Shown here: piece after piece, positions 24,701 to 37,209 of the stretch
Position numbering within the stretch: position 1 is the stretch's first letter
Layout: the number at the start of each line of letters is the position of its first letter
NCBI GenBank assembly: GCA_037447605.1
Contig: CM074804.1
Span: 4,785,613 to 4,849,612 of the forward strand
Length of the DNA stretch: 64,000 bases
Reading direction: 5' to 3'
Source: Zygnema circumcarinatum
Lineage: Eukaryota; Streptophyta; Zygnematophyceae; Zygnematales; Zygnemataceae
Program-made: the position numbers and the translations under genes
The notes under the pieces: generated by a model
Told to the model about the DNA's origin: nothing
Seen by the model: the letters and a program-made list of their open reading frames with translations, nothing else
Database searches by the model: none

Positions 24701-26107
24701 GCAAAGCTAAAGCTACATGTGACCCAACAAACCCCGCTGCACCTGTAACGAGCACAGTAAGCTTTCCCTCCTGAACAGAAGCAGCACGACAGACCAAAAA
24801 TTAGCGCACTGAAAACCTAAAGCTTCTTGAACTGATCATTCAAAACAGTGCACTTTTGCAAACATGCCAGATAATCTCAACAGTTTGACAGGACAACGGA
24901 AAGCATTGTTGCAAGAACCACGAACTATCAATAGGAAGAACACCATGCTTGCCTTACCACAAACAACATTCACGAAAACTGCATGCCAAGGACCTTAAAT
25001 AGACTAAAGATACAGCAACGATGCAAGAACCAAGATACAGTAGCATAACAACTCGTTCAAATGACCAAAAACAAGTTGTTGATTCGCCAGTTACATCCAC
25101 GAAGAATGGAGTAGAGAGCACCGACAGCGTCAAAGTCCAGAGTTCTGCTGTCATGATTCTGAAAGAGCAGTCCTTACCTTCGCTTGGGCGGACTTCAAAA
25201 GTTGCCTTTGCCACTCCGACCCTCCCCATTCGGGAACCTTAAGTACTCCCCGATCTCCGATATTCAAGGCAGGTAGTCGATACAACACGCTTACAGCTCT
25301 GTCACACCTCAAAAAGCCTTCCCGGATGCGTAAGGCCATAAGACCTTTCAGAAAATTTCCATGTACAGGCCAAACGAGGCACAGAAAATCCAGTGTAGAA
25401 CATCAGCTCATACAGTTATCGGTATCTTATAAAGCGACTCCAGTCATAGGCTCCTGTGGTCACAGTTCATCATCCCCGCAGGGAATATTCTAAAGGTGGA
25501 CGGCGACAGAAAACAAAATGTCATATTGGTTCCTCTAGCTTTACTTATGGCAGCAGTGCAAACCAGCGCCTGTCTCCTTGAGAGACACTTGCCAGAGACA
25601 TTAGTGAAGTTTTAAGATATCTGTGCGAAGCTGAAGGCAAAACAGAGCAACACAGGAGGACAGCACACGCGCTAATTTGTCTACATCAGCTTCCTCAACA
25701 AAAGAGAACGGATACCAGCGGCCCAGTTCCCTAAACTCGCCCAGACTTCACCGATGACCTTTTAAAATGAAACCGCCAGTCCTCGTGCATCAGTCAGCGG
25801 TTCCAAACACCGTTGAACAGAGAGCACCACAAGCCCAGCAAACCCTAGGAAAAGAAATTTCATGATGACATGGCAAGGACCTCTTCAATCTCTCGAAAAG
25901 CGCCACTTACGTCAAGGAAACCACCATGAAGACGCAGAGCAGTCCCAGCGCTGCTGCGTTGCGCGCTACCCAACGGCCAAAACTATGCGAGCAGTCTGCC
26001 AGCCTGCCCATCAGCGCCTGTTCTCCAACCCTAGCCGGGCTACCTCCTCTCCCTCCCTCCTCCACTTCTCGCTCTTTCTGTGCAGCGCGCTCTGCATGGG
26101 GCGACAT
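21716..26107 (-). CDS. GAE: UDP-glucuronate 4-epimerase, Golgi type II membrane enzyme
   Basis: Interconverts UDP-glucuronate and UDP-galacturonate, the pectin precursor, in the Golgi. Exons in transcript order: 26107-25911, 25298-25178, 24770-24601, 24345-24252, 23963-23877, 23534-23469, 23327-23268, 23145-23081, 22945-22867, 22655-22414, 22175-22101, 21833-21716; 457 residues, all phases consistent, TAG stop. The first exon gives an N-terminal anchor helix (about 51-65, [13 protein letters not shown]). [11 protein letters not shown] precedes the NAD-binding TGAAGFVG (about 115-122). [20 protein letters not shown] and the catalytic Y261xxxK265 (SLYAATK) follow, then [29 protein letters not shown] and FNLGNT. 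The start used is ATG 26107; in-frame ATGs at 26386 and 26011 are alternatives. Known Arabidopsis family genes are intronless, so twelve exons is notable. Enzyme identity is very secure; the first exon junction is less so. Confidence 0.9.
22011..22088. repeat. (GGGA)n microsatellite inside the last intron of the epimerase gene
   Basis: About 19 units of a four-base repeat between the exon ending at 22101 and the last exon starting at 21833 (minus strand). On the transcribed strand it is a pyrimidine tract. Confidence 0.93.
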
Positions 26108-26941
26108 GCTTTCACAGGGCGAATACCCGAAGTCACCCCCTCCATCAGGATGCGGCGCCAGCTTGTCTCCCCCCTCTCTCCCTCCCTCCCTGCTCGTCTC
26201 CTGCTCCCCCGCTCCTGCTATGGCGCCCTCCTCGACCCTAAAGCGCTCCCGGAGCTGCCACCTGGCGTCGACCCCTCTCCCGCGCAGGAGCGGAGGGCCC
26301 CCCGAGGGAGCGCGCCGTCGCACGTGTCTACCGCCCGGGGCGCCCCCGCCACGTGGCTCACCCGCCGGGCTCGGCGCCGCCTGCAATTCAAACGACGGTC
26401 AATCCGACTACGCGACAGACAGGTGCGACAGGTGTCACGGGCGGCGGGCAGGCGAAAAAACATTGCCAGCAATAATTTGCGCCGCCGGGGGGAGGGCACG
26501 CGGGGGGACGGTCCGCCAAAAAAAAAAACCTTTTTGGCATCCTCAAGCCCGAGGGCGCGAGCGGGCGAGCGAGGTTCTATCCCGGGCGGAGGGCGGGCGG
26601 GCGGGCGGGCGGGCGGCTGCCAGCTGGCGGTCATTCAGATCGCGCGTGCGAGGGGGCCACTTGAGGGGCTGCCCGCTAGGGCGCGGCCAGTGAGGAGGCG
26701 CCACGTTGCCCACGGGGCTGCCCCGGCGCGGGGCCGCTCTGCCAGAGCGCCCCCGCGGATTGCGGAGGCCGTACGGGGCGGCGGGCGGGCGGCAGAGGGA
26801 AAGGGGCCGCGTTTCACGGCAACGAATCGGGACGGGGCGTTGCACGTGCGAGCGACTTGTTGCTGCGTCAGTTGCGGGGCGCGAGGCTGCCGAGGATAAT
26901 CCGACGGACGGACGGACGGACGCAGGATTTTGAACAGAGAG
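26108..26941. other. GC-rich upstream region of the epimerase gene
   Basis: It presumably includes the promoter and 5' leader. There is a (GGGC)n run near 26586-26613 and a (GGAC)n run near 26903-26922. Long open frames on both strands (25862-26899 and others) follow from high GC and low stop-codon frequency. Confidence 0.5.
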
Positions 26942-27107
26942 TAGGGGTGGCCGCACTTGCGAAGATAAGATTCTAGTTTACGAATAACCGATTTTTAAAC
27001 GGTACAGTGTACTCGCGGTATAGTGACCATGTCGGTCCCCACATATTTGTGTCACTATATCCGTAATGACCCGTTTGTCACTTCATATATATAGTGATAA
27101 TGTTATT

Positions 27108-28108
27108 GGAAAATTCTATTCTCACACCTTTTTTGTCTACACACAGACCTCTTTTCGCCGGGCAGATTTTAAAATAGACAAAAAAGGAACACACCTTTCA
27201 CACCTTTTTTTTTTTCACATCTTTTTGGAATCGATACACGCTACTACTGAGCGGCCGAGCGCCGTGAGCACCTTTTCTGTCGGGCAGATTTTACTCCTTA
27301 TCATTTATTTTCAGAGAAAAAGATATCTGCCTGCCCGAATCCGCTCGGAGGGAAAGATCCGTCCGCCACGAGATCGTTCGCGGATGGCCGTCATTTACAC
27401 GTGCAATAATTTTCCGCCGTCGATATTTACTCAGATCGCACCTTGGCAGATCACCGTTCGATCAGCAGCCGGGCTCTGTCCCACGTGTCCCACCCAAGCC
27501 GGCTCAAAGGACCGTACAAAAGGCGTACGTCCGCAGCTTCGAGGAAAGTCAAAAAACGTAATAAAAAGTTCAGTGCCTGTACCAATCACAGTTTGCCACG
27601 TCCAAAAATAGCACGCGGCAGATGGTGATTGGTACAAGCTCACAATGTAAGGAATTTAGACTTTCCTCGAAGCTACGACCGTATGAATAGTGTACGGACC
27701 TCAAGCCGGCTTGGGGCGGACACGTGGGCGTGTGCCATTCGCTGGGACCGAGCCCGGCTGCCGATCGAACGGCGATCTGCCGTGGTGTGATCGGCGCTAG
27801 AATCGACGGTGAATAGTTTCTGCACGTGTGAAGGACGGCCACCCGCGAACGATCTCGTGGCGGACGGATCTTTTGCTCCGAGAGGATTCGGGCAGGCCGA
27901 TATTTTTTTCTCTGAAAAAAACAAGAAGGGGTAAAATCTGCCCGATGGAGAAAGGTGTGTCGATTTCAAAAAGGTGTGAAAATAAAGGTGAAAAAAAAAA
28001 AAGGTGAGAAGGTGTGAAAGGTGTGTTCTTTTTTTGTGCTATTCTAAAATCTGCCCGGCGAAAAGAGGCCTGTGTGTAGACAAAAAAGGTGTGAGAATAG
28101 AATTTTCC
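27108..28108. mobile_element. 1001-bp foldback element
   Basis: Two inverted arms of nearly 500 bp meet near 27608. The ends are GGAAAATTCTATTCTC and the inverse GAGAATAGAATTTTCC. An exact 8-bp direct repeat, ATGTTATT, flanks it at 27100-27107 and 28109-28116. The arms carry CTCACACCTTTTTTGTCTA and CGCCGGGCAGATTTT, the signature of a family also present at 62474-63604. There is no coding capacity. Confidence 0.85.
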
Positions 28109-28313
28109 ATGTTATTACATGCGCTTTTCCGGTATATCCGTACACCTCGGATACCGTACATTGTACTTTTTGGGCAGTCGTCACGTGGATAGGTGTGTAC
28201 GAACCCTAGTGAGCATGTGTACGGTCAAGTTGATGTGTACGGTCAAGTCGATATCTGACGGTATTTGTCGATAATGTGTATGGTCGTAATATATTTGTGA
28301 CGTACATTCCGAT

Positions 28314-28675
28314 TAGGGATGACCCGCGTTATAAAGTCCGACTATATTATATACTTTACAACGGGTTTAAAAGTAGTAATATAGTACAAAGTAAAACACT
28401 TTATTACATATATTATACCCACTCGTTTTGAACAATTAACGACCGTACGACCGTACTCGTACGGTACCATACCAAAATTAGGTCGTTTTGGCGTTGGCGT
28501 TGCGAAATGCGTCCGTCTGGTTCACTGTCTTCACCGCATAATACCGTACAGTCGTACGACCGTACGACCGTACATGTTGTAAAGGCGTTGTAAAGTATTA
28601 TATAACAGCCGTTATTTAGTCGTCACAGTTATATAATATAATATAGATTACATAGTCGTAATTAAGCCATCCCTA
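28314..28675. mobile_element. 362-bp hAT-like MITE
   Basis: It starts TAGGGATGACC, ends GCCATCCCTA, and is flanked by an exact 8-bp duplication, ATTCCGAT (28306-28313 and 28676-28683). The interior is AT-rich with TATATTATA blocks and CGTACGACCGTACG palindromes. It is the reverse complement of the element at 53024-53397 with moderate divergence. Confidence 0.88.
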
Positions 28676-28868
28676 ATTCCGATACGTGGGTGGATAATAT
28701 CGAAATTTTGAATATATAGTAACAATTAGGGCTTTTCAAATGTCATTATATCCGTAATGGAGTCACTACTGGCACAGGATCTGCAGTGGTGCAATTCCAT
28801 TCCCGGAAAAAAACGTTATCATTATAAACAATGTCACTATAACGCGAGTACACTGTATTTCAAAAAGG

Positions 28869-28994
28869 GTCTATTTACACACCTTTTTTGGCCAGATGCA
28901 CGGCCTTTCCCGTCAGTCAGACCTTATTTTAGAGGTTTTAGGGTTTTAGTTTTTTTTTCTAAAGGTGTGCATCTAGCCAATAAAGGTGTGGAAA
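28869..28994. repeat. Short hairpin related to the foldback family
   Basis: CTATTTACACACCTTTTTT with CCAGATGCAC on the left mirrors GTGCATCTAGCC and AAAGGTGTGG on the right, around an inner AGGTTTTAGGG segment. It resembles a small deleted copy of the CACACCTTTTTT foldbacks. No duplication is clear. Confidence 0.5.
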
Positions 28995-29015
28995 TTACAA
29001 ATTCAGCCATCCCTA

Positions 29016-29515
29016 ACAGTGAGAGGCCCACTGCCGCGCTTGGTACTGCTGATGGAAGGAGGAAGTCCCGTGTTTGAGAGCCACCGTCAAATAACCAAAA
29101 AAAAAAAAAAAAAACCACAAAAAATACGGCATGGCATGGTGTTCGATGGTCTGTATTTTTAGCCCTGGAAAGACCTTTGAAACGTGGCGAACGACGACAC
29201 TTAAGAGCAGCTGGCGCTGACAAAAAAGGGTGACAGACTGAGTTCAGAATGTGCCCCGAGTATATGACATTTCGAGCATTAGGGTGGTCAAAACTATTGT
29301 TCGTATTATGATCGTCGCTTATTTCCAGTTCTACAGTAGCCGCAACTTCTTCAACAAATCTAGCCTACAAGCATATGAAGAATCAGATGAACAATTCTTC
29401 AACTAATAAAAAAAAAAATGATTAACAATCTGCAACACAGTTGTCAAAGCGAAGGTCGATACACAAAAAGTCCAAACAGGCATTTCTCGGCTCCTGTACA
29501 GTTTTGAGTAAAGAT
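29016..29515. other. Intergenic, 3' flank of the Rossmann/CIA30 gene
   Basis: It contains an A-run near 29096-29113. Otherwise I see nothing coding. It should include the 3' untranslated region of the gene on the minus strand. Confidence 0.45.
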
Positions 29516-32500
29516 TTACACGGGCACAGACACACTGTCCAGGGCTTCTTTCCCCGTAATTTTTGTGTTCAGCTTTGCAAAGAAAGGCTCGTAGTCTGTT
29601 GGCGGCGGCGGATTTTCCAGATCAACAGTGAATGGCTGGCTGAAGGGCACCGTGCTTTTCACCTGCAATAGAAGGAGAGCCGCCCAGTTCGCTGTGAAAA
29701 ACCTCAACACGAAAGCAAAAAGCACCTAAAAACCCATAAATCATCGCGATTACCAACAAGCGTCCTGGTCCCCGCAAAACCACACTCTCGCCTACACCGG
29801 GGCATACACTCAGGCTTTTGAGCTGTTAGAAGGCGGAGGGCCAACCTCAAACGTCTTGTCTGCAGCCGCAGGCGAACGCAGAGCTGCTACACAGATGCGT
29901 GCGATCTCTTCTCGTCCAATTTTTCCCTGTTCACATCAGAGACAGCAGCAATGCGAGGTGTTCACATGACGACCCCGTATTCAACACACATTTTCTGGCA
30001 CCTTCCCTGCGACAGAGAAAGAAGTTGCCTGCCTAGAAACGTAGGAAACAAACTGTAGGGACGACAGCTTTAACTATAGCGTGCCTTCGTCCTGGCCCAC
30101 TGTCATCTTGATGTGAGCTGTAGAACTGGCCGCGTCCATATTGCAGCCCAAATACGCCCAGTACTGATATGCAGCAGCACGGGGTTCTAGCAGGTGCACC
30201 ATATCCAGCGACCAGAAAGAGGAATATATCAATTTCAAGTAAATCACATCTCTACTTATCGGAGCTGGATTCATTCTGGATCGCATCATTTACAAGCCAA
30301 AATCTCTTCAAATCCTCATCTGGTTCGCTGATTTCGAAAGGGCAGCAAAGACCTTCGGAAAAATTTCAAAGAGTTCGCTCACCTATGAACAGGCCTATCC
30401 TATTGCAAGAGTTGTACCCCATTCCTTCAAAAAAAAGACTTCCCCTACAAGTGCCCTTGAGTGTGTATTCATATTGGACTGACGGAATCAGACATCATAG
30501 ATATCCCCAGAGTGTGTAAGCCTCCAAGGCCGTACAAGCGCAGTTCGGAATCGTGATAGAATCAGCGGGAAACAGCCCTCCCTCTGAAAATCTTAGCTTA
30601 ACAGAAAAAGACTGAAAAGACTATTCAGACTTTGTTCGTGAACCTTTCGAGTCACGCAATACTTCAGCAATGCCTCATTCAGCAAGCAACTGCCGCGATT
30701 TCCCTCCCTAAAGCTGCGAGCTGCAGGGGTTGAAATCGCTTACAGTGATGTTGTCTCCTTGGTCAAACAGAAGTTCTGCACCTGCTGGCTCCTCTGTGAG
30801 AGCGCACGGCCGGATGATTGTGAACGGCACTCCACTCTCCCTTATCACGTCTTCACCCTGCACAGGGAGCACATGCATCTCCATTCAGCAGCTTGATTTT
30901 TGAGAATCGTCAGATCGAGTTGACATCCAGACACGGTCATGGTATCTAGCCGGCCTCCACAGCATATTGCTGACTGCAGTAGGACGAGCACCATTGTCTG
31001 AAACTAATGGCTATCTTGAACACTCAGCAAATCCTCTACACGTGTGCTCAGTTTCTTGGTAGTATTCCAACTTGACATTGGAGACAGTTCAAGAGCGCCC
31101 ATTGTGCGCAAACAAATCCTGCACGGAAGCGCCTCTGCTTCCCATCCTATCCATCTGGTGATTTTTCCAACTGTCGTTGCAACAGCAAACAGCACGCTGA
31201 CGACCCACCTTCAGTTTGAAAGTCAAGATGCCTCCCAGCTCTTTATTCATGCGTACAGCGGGAGGCTGCTTGCTCAAATCGAGCCCAGGTCGGTCTGGCC
31301 GAGTGACTCCTGCAGAGCCGACATGGACGAGCCTGGTGACACCATGGATATCAGCAAGAGGTACAGTGAGTATAACAGACAATACCAAGACACAGCAATC
31401 CTCTCAAAAAACGCAGTTTGTTCATTGGAGCGTGTGAACACAGAATCGATCAAGAGTACCACCTGGGTGTAATCGGCTCCGCCAGATATGCCTTGATGGA
31501 TGCCAATGGCAGCTCAAATGAGCCAGGCTCGAATGAAGGATTCAGCTTCCCGTCATATTCGAACTTGCTGTACATTAGCTGTCGTTCACCCCACCGGGAC
31601 AATGCTTCAGAATTATAGTTCCCGACAAAGAATCCAAGCATTAAAGCTCACAGTTTTATTTGCTCATGTTGCAAATTTGCAGCGCTAAAATTCTCACAAT
31701 TATATACGAAGGAAACGTGCAAACAATCGCTGAGCTCACTACGTTTTAGAAACGTATGAAAAGCTGCTTAACTGTCCGGTTTAAATTGAAACAAACCCAC
31801 ACCTGCAGTGATATAATACTCGACTTGTCTAGAGGAGGAGCATCTGGAACGGTACGAGCGCGGAAAACTGGAACAAAGCTGGAGAAGGGCAGACGGACCT
31901 GCAAAATCAAGCATTGAGTCACTCTCCGTTAACCACCTGTTCTTTTTGTAGCACACCACAGTACCGCAGGATTCCTGCAGGGCATCCTACACTGTGCACA
32001 ATTGTACCGGGAAGAAACTCAGGCAATCACAAGGTGAATAGGCCTCAAAGGAAACTTGATCAATCAAATTCAGATGTAGTGCTCCTTCCTTCTAGTCTCC
32101 ACTCAGTAGCCGACCACTCCTGATGACTGACTGCGAATACATGAAGGACAGCTTACTGTTTCCCACTCTCCTGGCCGAGTGTCAAAGCTGGCGGTGTAGC
32201 CGAGGGCGTCCCAATCTGTGGTTGTGCGGACAATGAACTTATAGCGACGTCCGTTTCCCTTGAGTCGCAGCTCGAAGCCCTCGTAGGCAGTCAAGTCTTC
32301 CACGGGCATGAAATTCTGCATGGTATCCACTTTCATTCTTGTGAAAACTAGGCGCTTAATTCTTGATTCTTCGACTTCGAAGTACTTAAGCAGGATAAGC
32401 CTATTTGACGTAAACAGCTAAAATAAGAGAAAATGGGATGTCAAAAACACGCGCATTGAACTGCTTATGCGTTCATTAAACTGTCTACAAATCTTTAAGA

Positions 32501-35500
32501 CCGGAGGCCAAGCCTGTCCTTGACAAGAAAGTGAATTGCCTCGCTCCTCAAATAACCATCCCCATCTTCAAAGCATCCACACGGACAGATTAACTCTCTG
32601 AAGCAATCCTCACCTTGCTGCGGACACTGGCAAAGCCACCGTTATTGCTGGTTGACACCACACCTGCAACCAAAATCAAAACCCTTTGAAGCCCTCGTCA
32701 GAGAAACCCCAAATTGCTTTAATAAGCACCCTACCGAGGAATGGTGCCAACATGCTTCGAAAGTGGAAGTCAAACTAGCCAAAAGCGCACGACAAGAATC
32801 CCGCTTCAGACAAACAAAATTTGCCAGAGACGTTCAATACGATGCACAGACGTACCTTTGAAAAGGCCTACAGGTCTGCCGTCCTCTCCGCCTGAGGGGT
32901 CAATCTGCAGCCCACTCTGACTGACGCCTCCCATGACTACATCGTCCAAGGCGCCCCAAGCAGGGCCCACAGGCAGGCCACTGTCTGCACCAGTCCCCAC
33001 AAAATTATCATTACAGTAACTGATCCAAGCGTTCCAATAGGTGTACTTTCTGTCCCATCAGTCGCTTCACTGGTCATCCGCTAGAAGCCTAGACTGTGGT
33101 CAGAGCTAAGAAAGGTCAGCGATAACAGTCAACACAGAGGTCCAAAATCTTGGCACTTTACGTGGCGTTCGCTAACAAACAATATAAGTACCATTACTAA
33201 GAAACAGATACCTTATTTAAACAGGATGATCTGAACAAGAAAGTCATACCTCTATTCCTTTCAAACAGAGGTAAAGGCTGTCCTTCTCTAAAGGTTTAGT
33301 TATTGAGACTGAGAAGTTCCCTAAGCAAAGTTTTCCAGTCGTTACGCATCAATTTTTTGACAATAGCGCTTCTAAGAATGGAAGTTTCTATACATCTTCG
33401 TAAACCATTGCTATGGCCCTGCGAAATGCTCCCAGCATATTACAATTTTTTTCTCGCTTTGTATTGTCTCCTTTTCCTGCCCCAGTATAAAAGGTGTTAT
33501 CCAGAAGCCACTCATGGCCATTTAGGATAGTCTTGCTTCAGGGAGAAGCTTTCCACTGCCATTATGCTTTTCATGTATTCATTTCAGTGCTTAACGCTCA
33601 GTCTAGTGCATTGCATAAATTGATTACCTGCGACAGAAAAGAGTGCTCGGCCCTCCCGTACACCCAGATGAGGCTTCAAGGCGCTGAGCAGGTTCTGCAT
33701 TCCTTTGAACTCCACTGCTTCAGGACTATCTCCTTTCACCTGAACCAACAAACTCAACCATTCCGGACCAATTGAGGCATGGCTAGCAAAGGCTGTTACC
33801 CCACAATGCCCTTTTCCCTTCCACACCTCGTCGCATGTCAGGACAAGATACGTGTAGACAAATGTAGCCCACACTAGTTACTCTGGGACTTCTGATGATC
33901 GAGAAAAAAAGGACACTATTCCTCGCCTCATACAGTGACACTCCCAGAGGTTTATCATTGACATGCAGGTGTTTTCGCCGCCGCCTGCCAAGCAGGGACT
34001 CAGCAACATCTACAACATCATCCTGTCAACATCTTTGCATCATTGCCCGAAGGCATACGGCTGCTCATGAACTTATGGTTGCTATAGCTCATTCTCTTCT
34101 TTGGACAGAAATTAACGACCAAACGGGAGCGCTTGGGCGCCGTTGAAAACTGGCGACGCCTGCTACCAACGTTTGTCGCTTGCCTTCAGCCGTCCCCTGG
34201 CGGGAGACGAAGAGGTTCCTTCCCTTCTCTCATTATACTTCCTAATTCAATTTGTGGTTAAAATGTCTGAGGATAGTCGGAGTCAAAATGCTGAATATGT
34301 ACCTCTGGATCAAAAAACTTGATGCCCTGAAGAGTCACCCAGCACCATGCTCGAATCAGAAATTAGGAAAAAGACAATAAGACATAGAAGTTGTAGCAAT
34401 GATTCCTCAGAAAAGCATTCATGCAAAAGTCACACATTGGCAAGGCTAAACCCTATCCCCTGAAAGCCCAACATCTCCCTTCAAGCCCCTCGAAGCACCT
34501 GCTAAGGGAGTCTTGATTCCAAAAGCTAAGCTTGATATTGCCTTGCTGTCCTCTAATGAAAAAAAGTGCTGCTTTAGAAATAAGAGGAAAATTAAAAATC
34601 TCCATAATTTCCAAGCATTGCTTGTGGAAAGAAATGGCACCTGATAGTATTTCTGGCGGTCATCTGTATCCCCTTCCTTTGGACCCACAAGCACCGAAGC
34701 ACAGTTTATTACCCTCGTCACACCCGTGAAGTACTCAGACAGAAGAGTTTGCTTCTGAGACAGGTCCGCAGTCACCTGCCAAATTCACGACATAAGACGT
34801 TAATCCAGCTATTCATCAAGCCAAGTATGGTTGGCTCATAGACACTGCTGCCACAAGGTTGAACAAAAAACGTTTTTGCACAGAAAAACGAGATTTCAAT
34901 CATTGGGATCCTCAAAAGCACATGCATTGTGGTACATCCGTGAATGATACTAGCCTTGCCTCTCAAAAAGTATGAAAGGACGAAGCAGACAAGGCCGGCT
35001 AGCGCTGCTTCATGCTCAATGATGAATAACACACCAAGTCCTTAAACAAATGCGGCTTCCCGAAAGGGGAATCGAACAGCTTTTCATGACCAACACACTT
35101 GTGAACCAGATTGCAAATCCTGGGGTGCACTATTATTTGATAACAACAATCAACAGTAACGCATTTTTAACAGGATGCGCTTAAGGAGAAAAACCCATGC
35201 TAATTCAAGTTGTTTGAGAAAAGGTCAACAGCGGACTTACGAGCTCTACATCAGGTCCAAGTAAACGACGAGCTTTCTCCACATTCCGCACCTGCACATA
35301 CACCAGAGAGGCAAAAATCAGAGAAGCGGATATAACTTTATAATAATAGTACAGTGCCTGCCTCCACTGAGCGGTTTGCTTCAGTCCTAGTATTCCTACC
35401 CATTCTCTAGTTATAGGTTGTCAGATTGGCTAATAAACTTGCTTTCGTATGATGTTGCTCACTTATTGCTGAGTTCTATTGCAAGTTTCTGCTGTCTGTT

Positions 35501-37209
35501 CTGTTCTGTGAAGGTGGCACAATACACTCCAGCATGCACGGGCACTTCAGCAGTCACTCAGCTTTATCCACACACGTGAAGCCCCCAGTGCAAGTACTAA
35601 CCATCCTTCCTTTTCCATTCGCCTCTCACTATCACTCCGCGCCAAAACCCAACTAGCGGGTGGACTCACCATGGCTCTAACAGCAATACCATTTTGTCGG
35701 AGAACATCCACCACCCGCTTGCCAACCCCGCCAGTAGCCCCGACCACCAGCACAAGCTCTTTGGACCCTTTCTCTATTTGTTTTATCTCTTGCGAGTCCC
35801 CTGTAAGTCGGTCCATGAATGTGAGAAAAACCTGCACAGTAATGCCCTATTAAAACTTTAAGGGATTGAAAAGTCAGATCCATGTCTCTTGTCTTGGAAG
35901 GGCAAACAGCACAGAGCGCAAACAGCGAGCAGTAATGACACCAGATGAATTTGAAGATTGATCAATTACCTACAAAACAGAATCTGCTTAGACATCGCGT
36001 GTGAAAGACTTGAGGGAGTCGCTGTGCATTAAGCATTTCCTTTTGTGAATTAAGCATTTCTTTTGTGTAACTTTCATGGCATAATATCAATATAAAACCA
36101 AAGAAACTAAGGAAAAATAGAACGCTTGTCCTTCCCATTGAAGTCACCAGTCTTGACGACTGCCACAAACCTTTTCTACAGAAGGAGGCTCATTGAAATA
36201 AAAGAATGTTTGCAAAAACCGGCCGAAGTCCCAAGGTTGCCTTCCTTCTCCACCCGCAGCACGTACAATCGGGAGCGACGACAAACCAAATTGCTTCCGA
36301 CGAGGCGAACCCTTTGATCCTCCCTTCGTACTGTTCACTGAAGAACTTGACGGGGCAAAAACACGTAAAGCGCCCCTTTCAGATTTTGGCGCGCCAGTAA
36401 AAAATGTTCCAGAGGCCGCACCTGCCTGCCACCACGGCGAGCTGATGGAGTTGGTCGTTTACCATATACATCACCCCACTAGTCCATTATAGGATGTTTG
36501 AAAAATCAAACTGATTCCGTATTCACTGATTTTTCATTTATTTCTACTGATTCACTGAAAATAAAACCAGCTACTCTAAATAACATGCACTCCTCTTCGC
36601 AACAGAAAAAGTGGCCTAAAGTCTGTTTGTAAATAAGTGTAGCATCCTGTTTCTGGAAACAAAAGTTTCGGCAAAGGCGTTCTGCTCCAGTGTGAAGAAA
36701 AAAAGCTGGCATTTTCCAAAATTCAGATCAATCATCTTTAAGGCTTGCAAGAAAGATATGTTTATGGAGCCATTCCACAACCCGCGCATCACTACCTTTA
36801 TTTAAAGAACAACTCTGCAAAGTAAAGCTTCTCAAGTTTGAAGATCCCGTAGTTATATTTGACATTCGACAATTTCAACATGCATGTGAGCTGCAACTGT
36901 GCTGCGTGTAAGCATAAAAATATTGACAGATTTCGCCAAAAGCATCCGGTTTCTCTCACCCGCGTGTACGACGGCTTTAAACTGGCTCAACAAAGTGAAT
37001 CATGAATCTTCAAATGCCAAAGAAAACGCTCCTATACACAACAACACTGCAAGAGGTATGTCGATCACTTCGCATGCCCTGCACACGCCCGCCCCCTACC
37101 TATGCCAACAAAGATAAAAAGAAGCATGATCCATCGGAAGCACCTTCACAGGAATAGCAGCGGCGGCGGTGACAGGCGTTTTGCAGAAGCATCCTCCGAC
37201 GGCAGCCAT
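29516..37209 (-). CDS. NAD(P)-binding Rossmann-fold (NmrA-like) protein with inserted CIA30 domain
   Basis: Predicted 589-residue protein, resembling the uncharacterised Arabidopsis At4g18810 type and more distantly HCF173. Exons in transcript order: 37209-37100, 36330-36171, 35831-35670, 35291-35241, 34775-34641, 34326-34303, 33739-33628, 32984-32856, 32663-32614, 32315-32157, 31898-31803, 31578-31463, 31332-31209, 30857-30744, 29926-29846, 29662-29516. The N terminus is small, hydroxylated and basic, as in a plastid transit peptide, and WDFGRFLQTFFYF follows. The dinucleotide motif GATGGVG lies at 121-127. The Rossmann fold is interrupted by the CIA30 domain (about 250-430: WGALDDVVMGGVS, DTRPGEWETVRLPF). 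It resumes with VHVGSAGVTRP, GVPFTIIRPCALTEEP and GDNITGKIGREE. The sixth exon is only 24 bp. The role is probably a chloroplast assembly or reductase-like function; the substrate is unknown. The exon 7/8 junction is the least certain. Confidence 0.84.

Larger units (their letters stand above)
27005..28855. mobile_element. pogo/Tc1-mariner-like non-autonomous element (second layer)
   Basis: The ends are inverted copies, CAGTGTACTCGCG then TATAGTGAC, with 22 of 24 positions matching when the flanking bases are included. They are flanked by TA on both sides (27003-27004 and 28856-28857). CAGT-type ends with a TA duplication are typical of Tc1/mariner and the plant pogo-like group. Most of the interior is the two later insertions below. 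Confidence 0.6.
26942..29015. mobile_element. hAT-like non-autonomous element, outer layer of a nest
   Basis: The left end reads TAGGGGTGGCC and the right end is the inverse GCCATCCCTA. The flanks ACAGAGAG (26934-26941) and ACAGTGAG (29016-29023) agree at 7 of 8 bases, consistent with an hAT 8-bp duplication. No transposase is seen. It contains at least three further insertions, listed separately. Confidence 0.65.

Noticed and set aside
25178-25339. Start of the epimerase at ATG 25339
   Set aside because: That start lacks the membrane anchor typical of the family. The acceptor at 25299 joins in phase to an upstream anchor exon, giving the usual length.
25862-26899. 345-residue plus-strand open frame
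   Set aside because: Overlaps the first epimerase exon on the other strand; Arg/Pro/Gly-rich compositional frame in very GC-rich DNA with no family resemblance.
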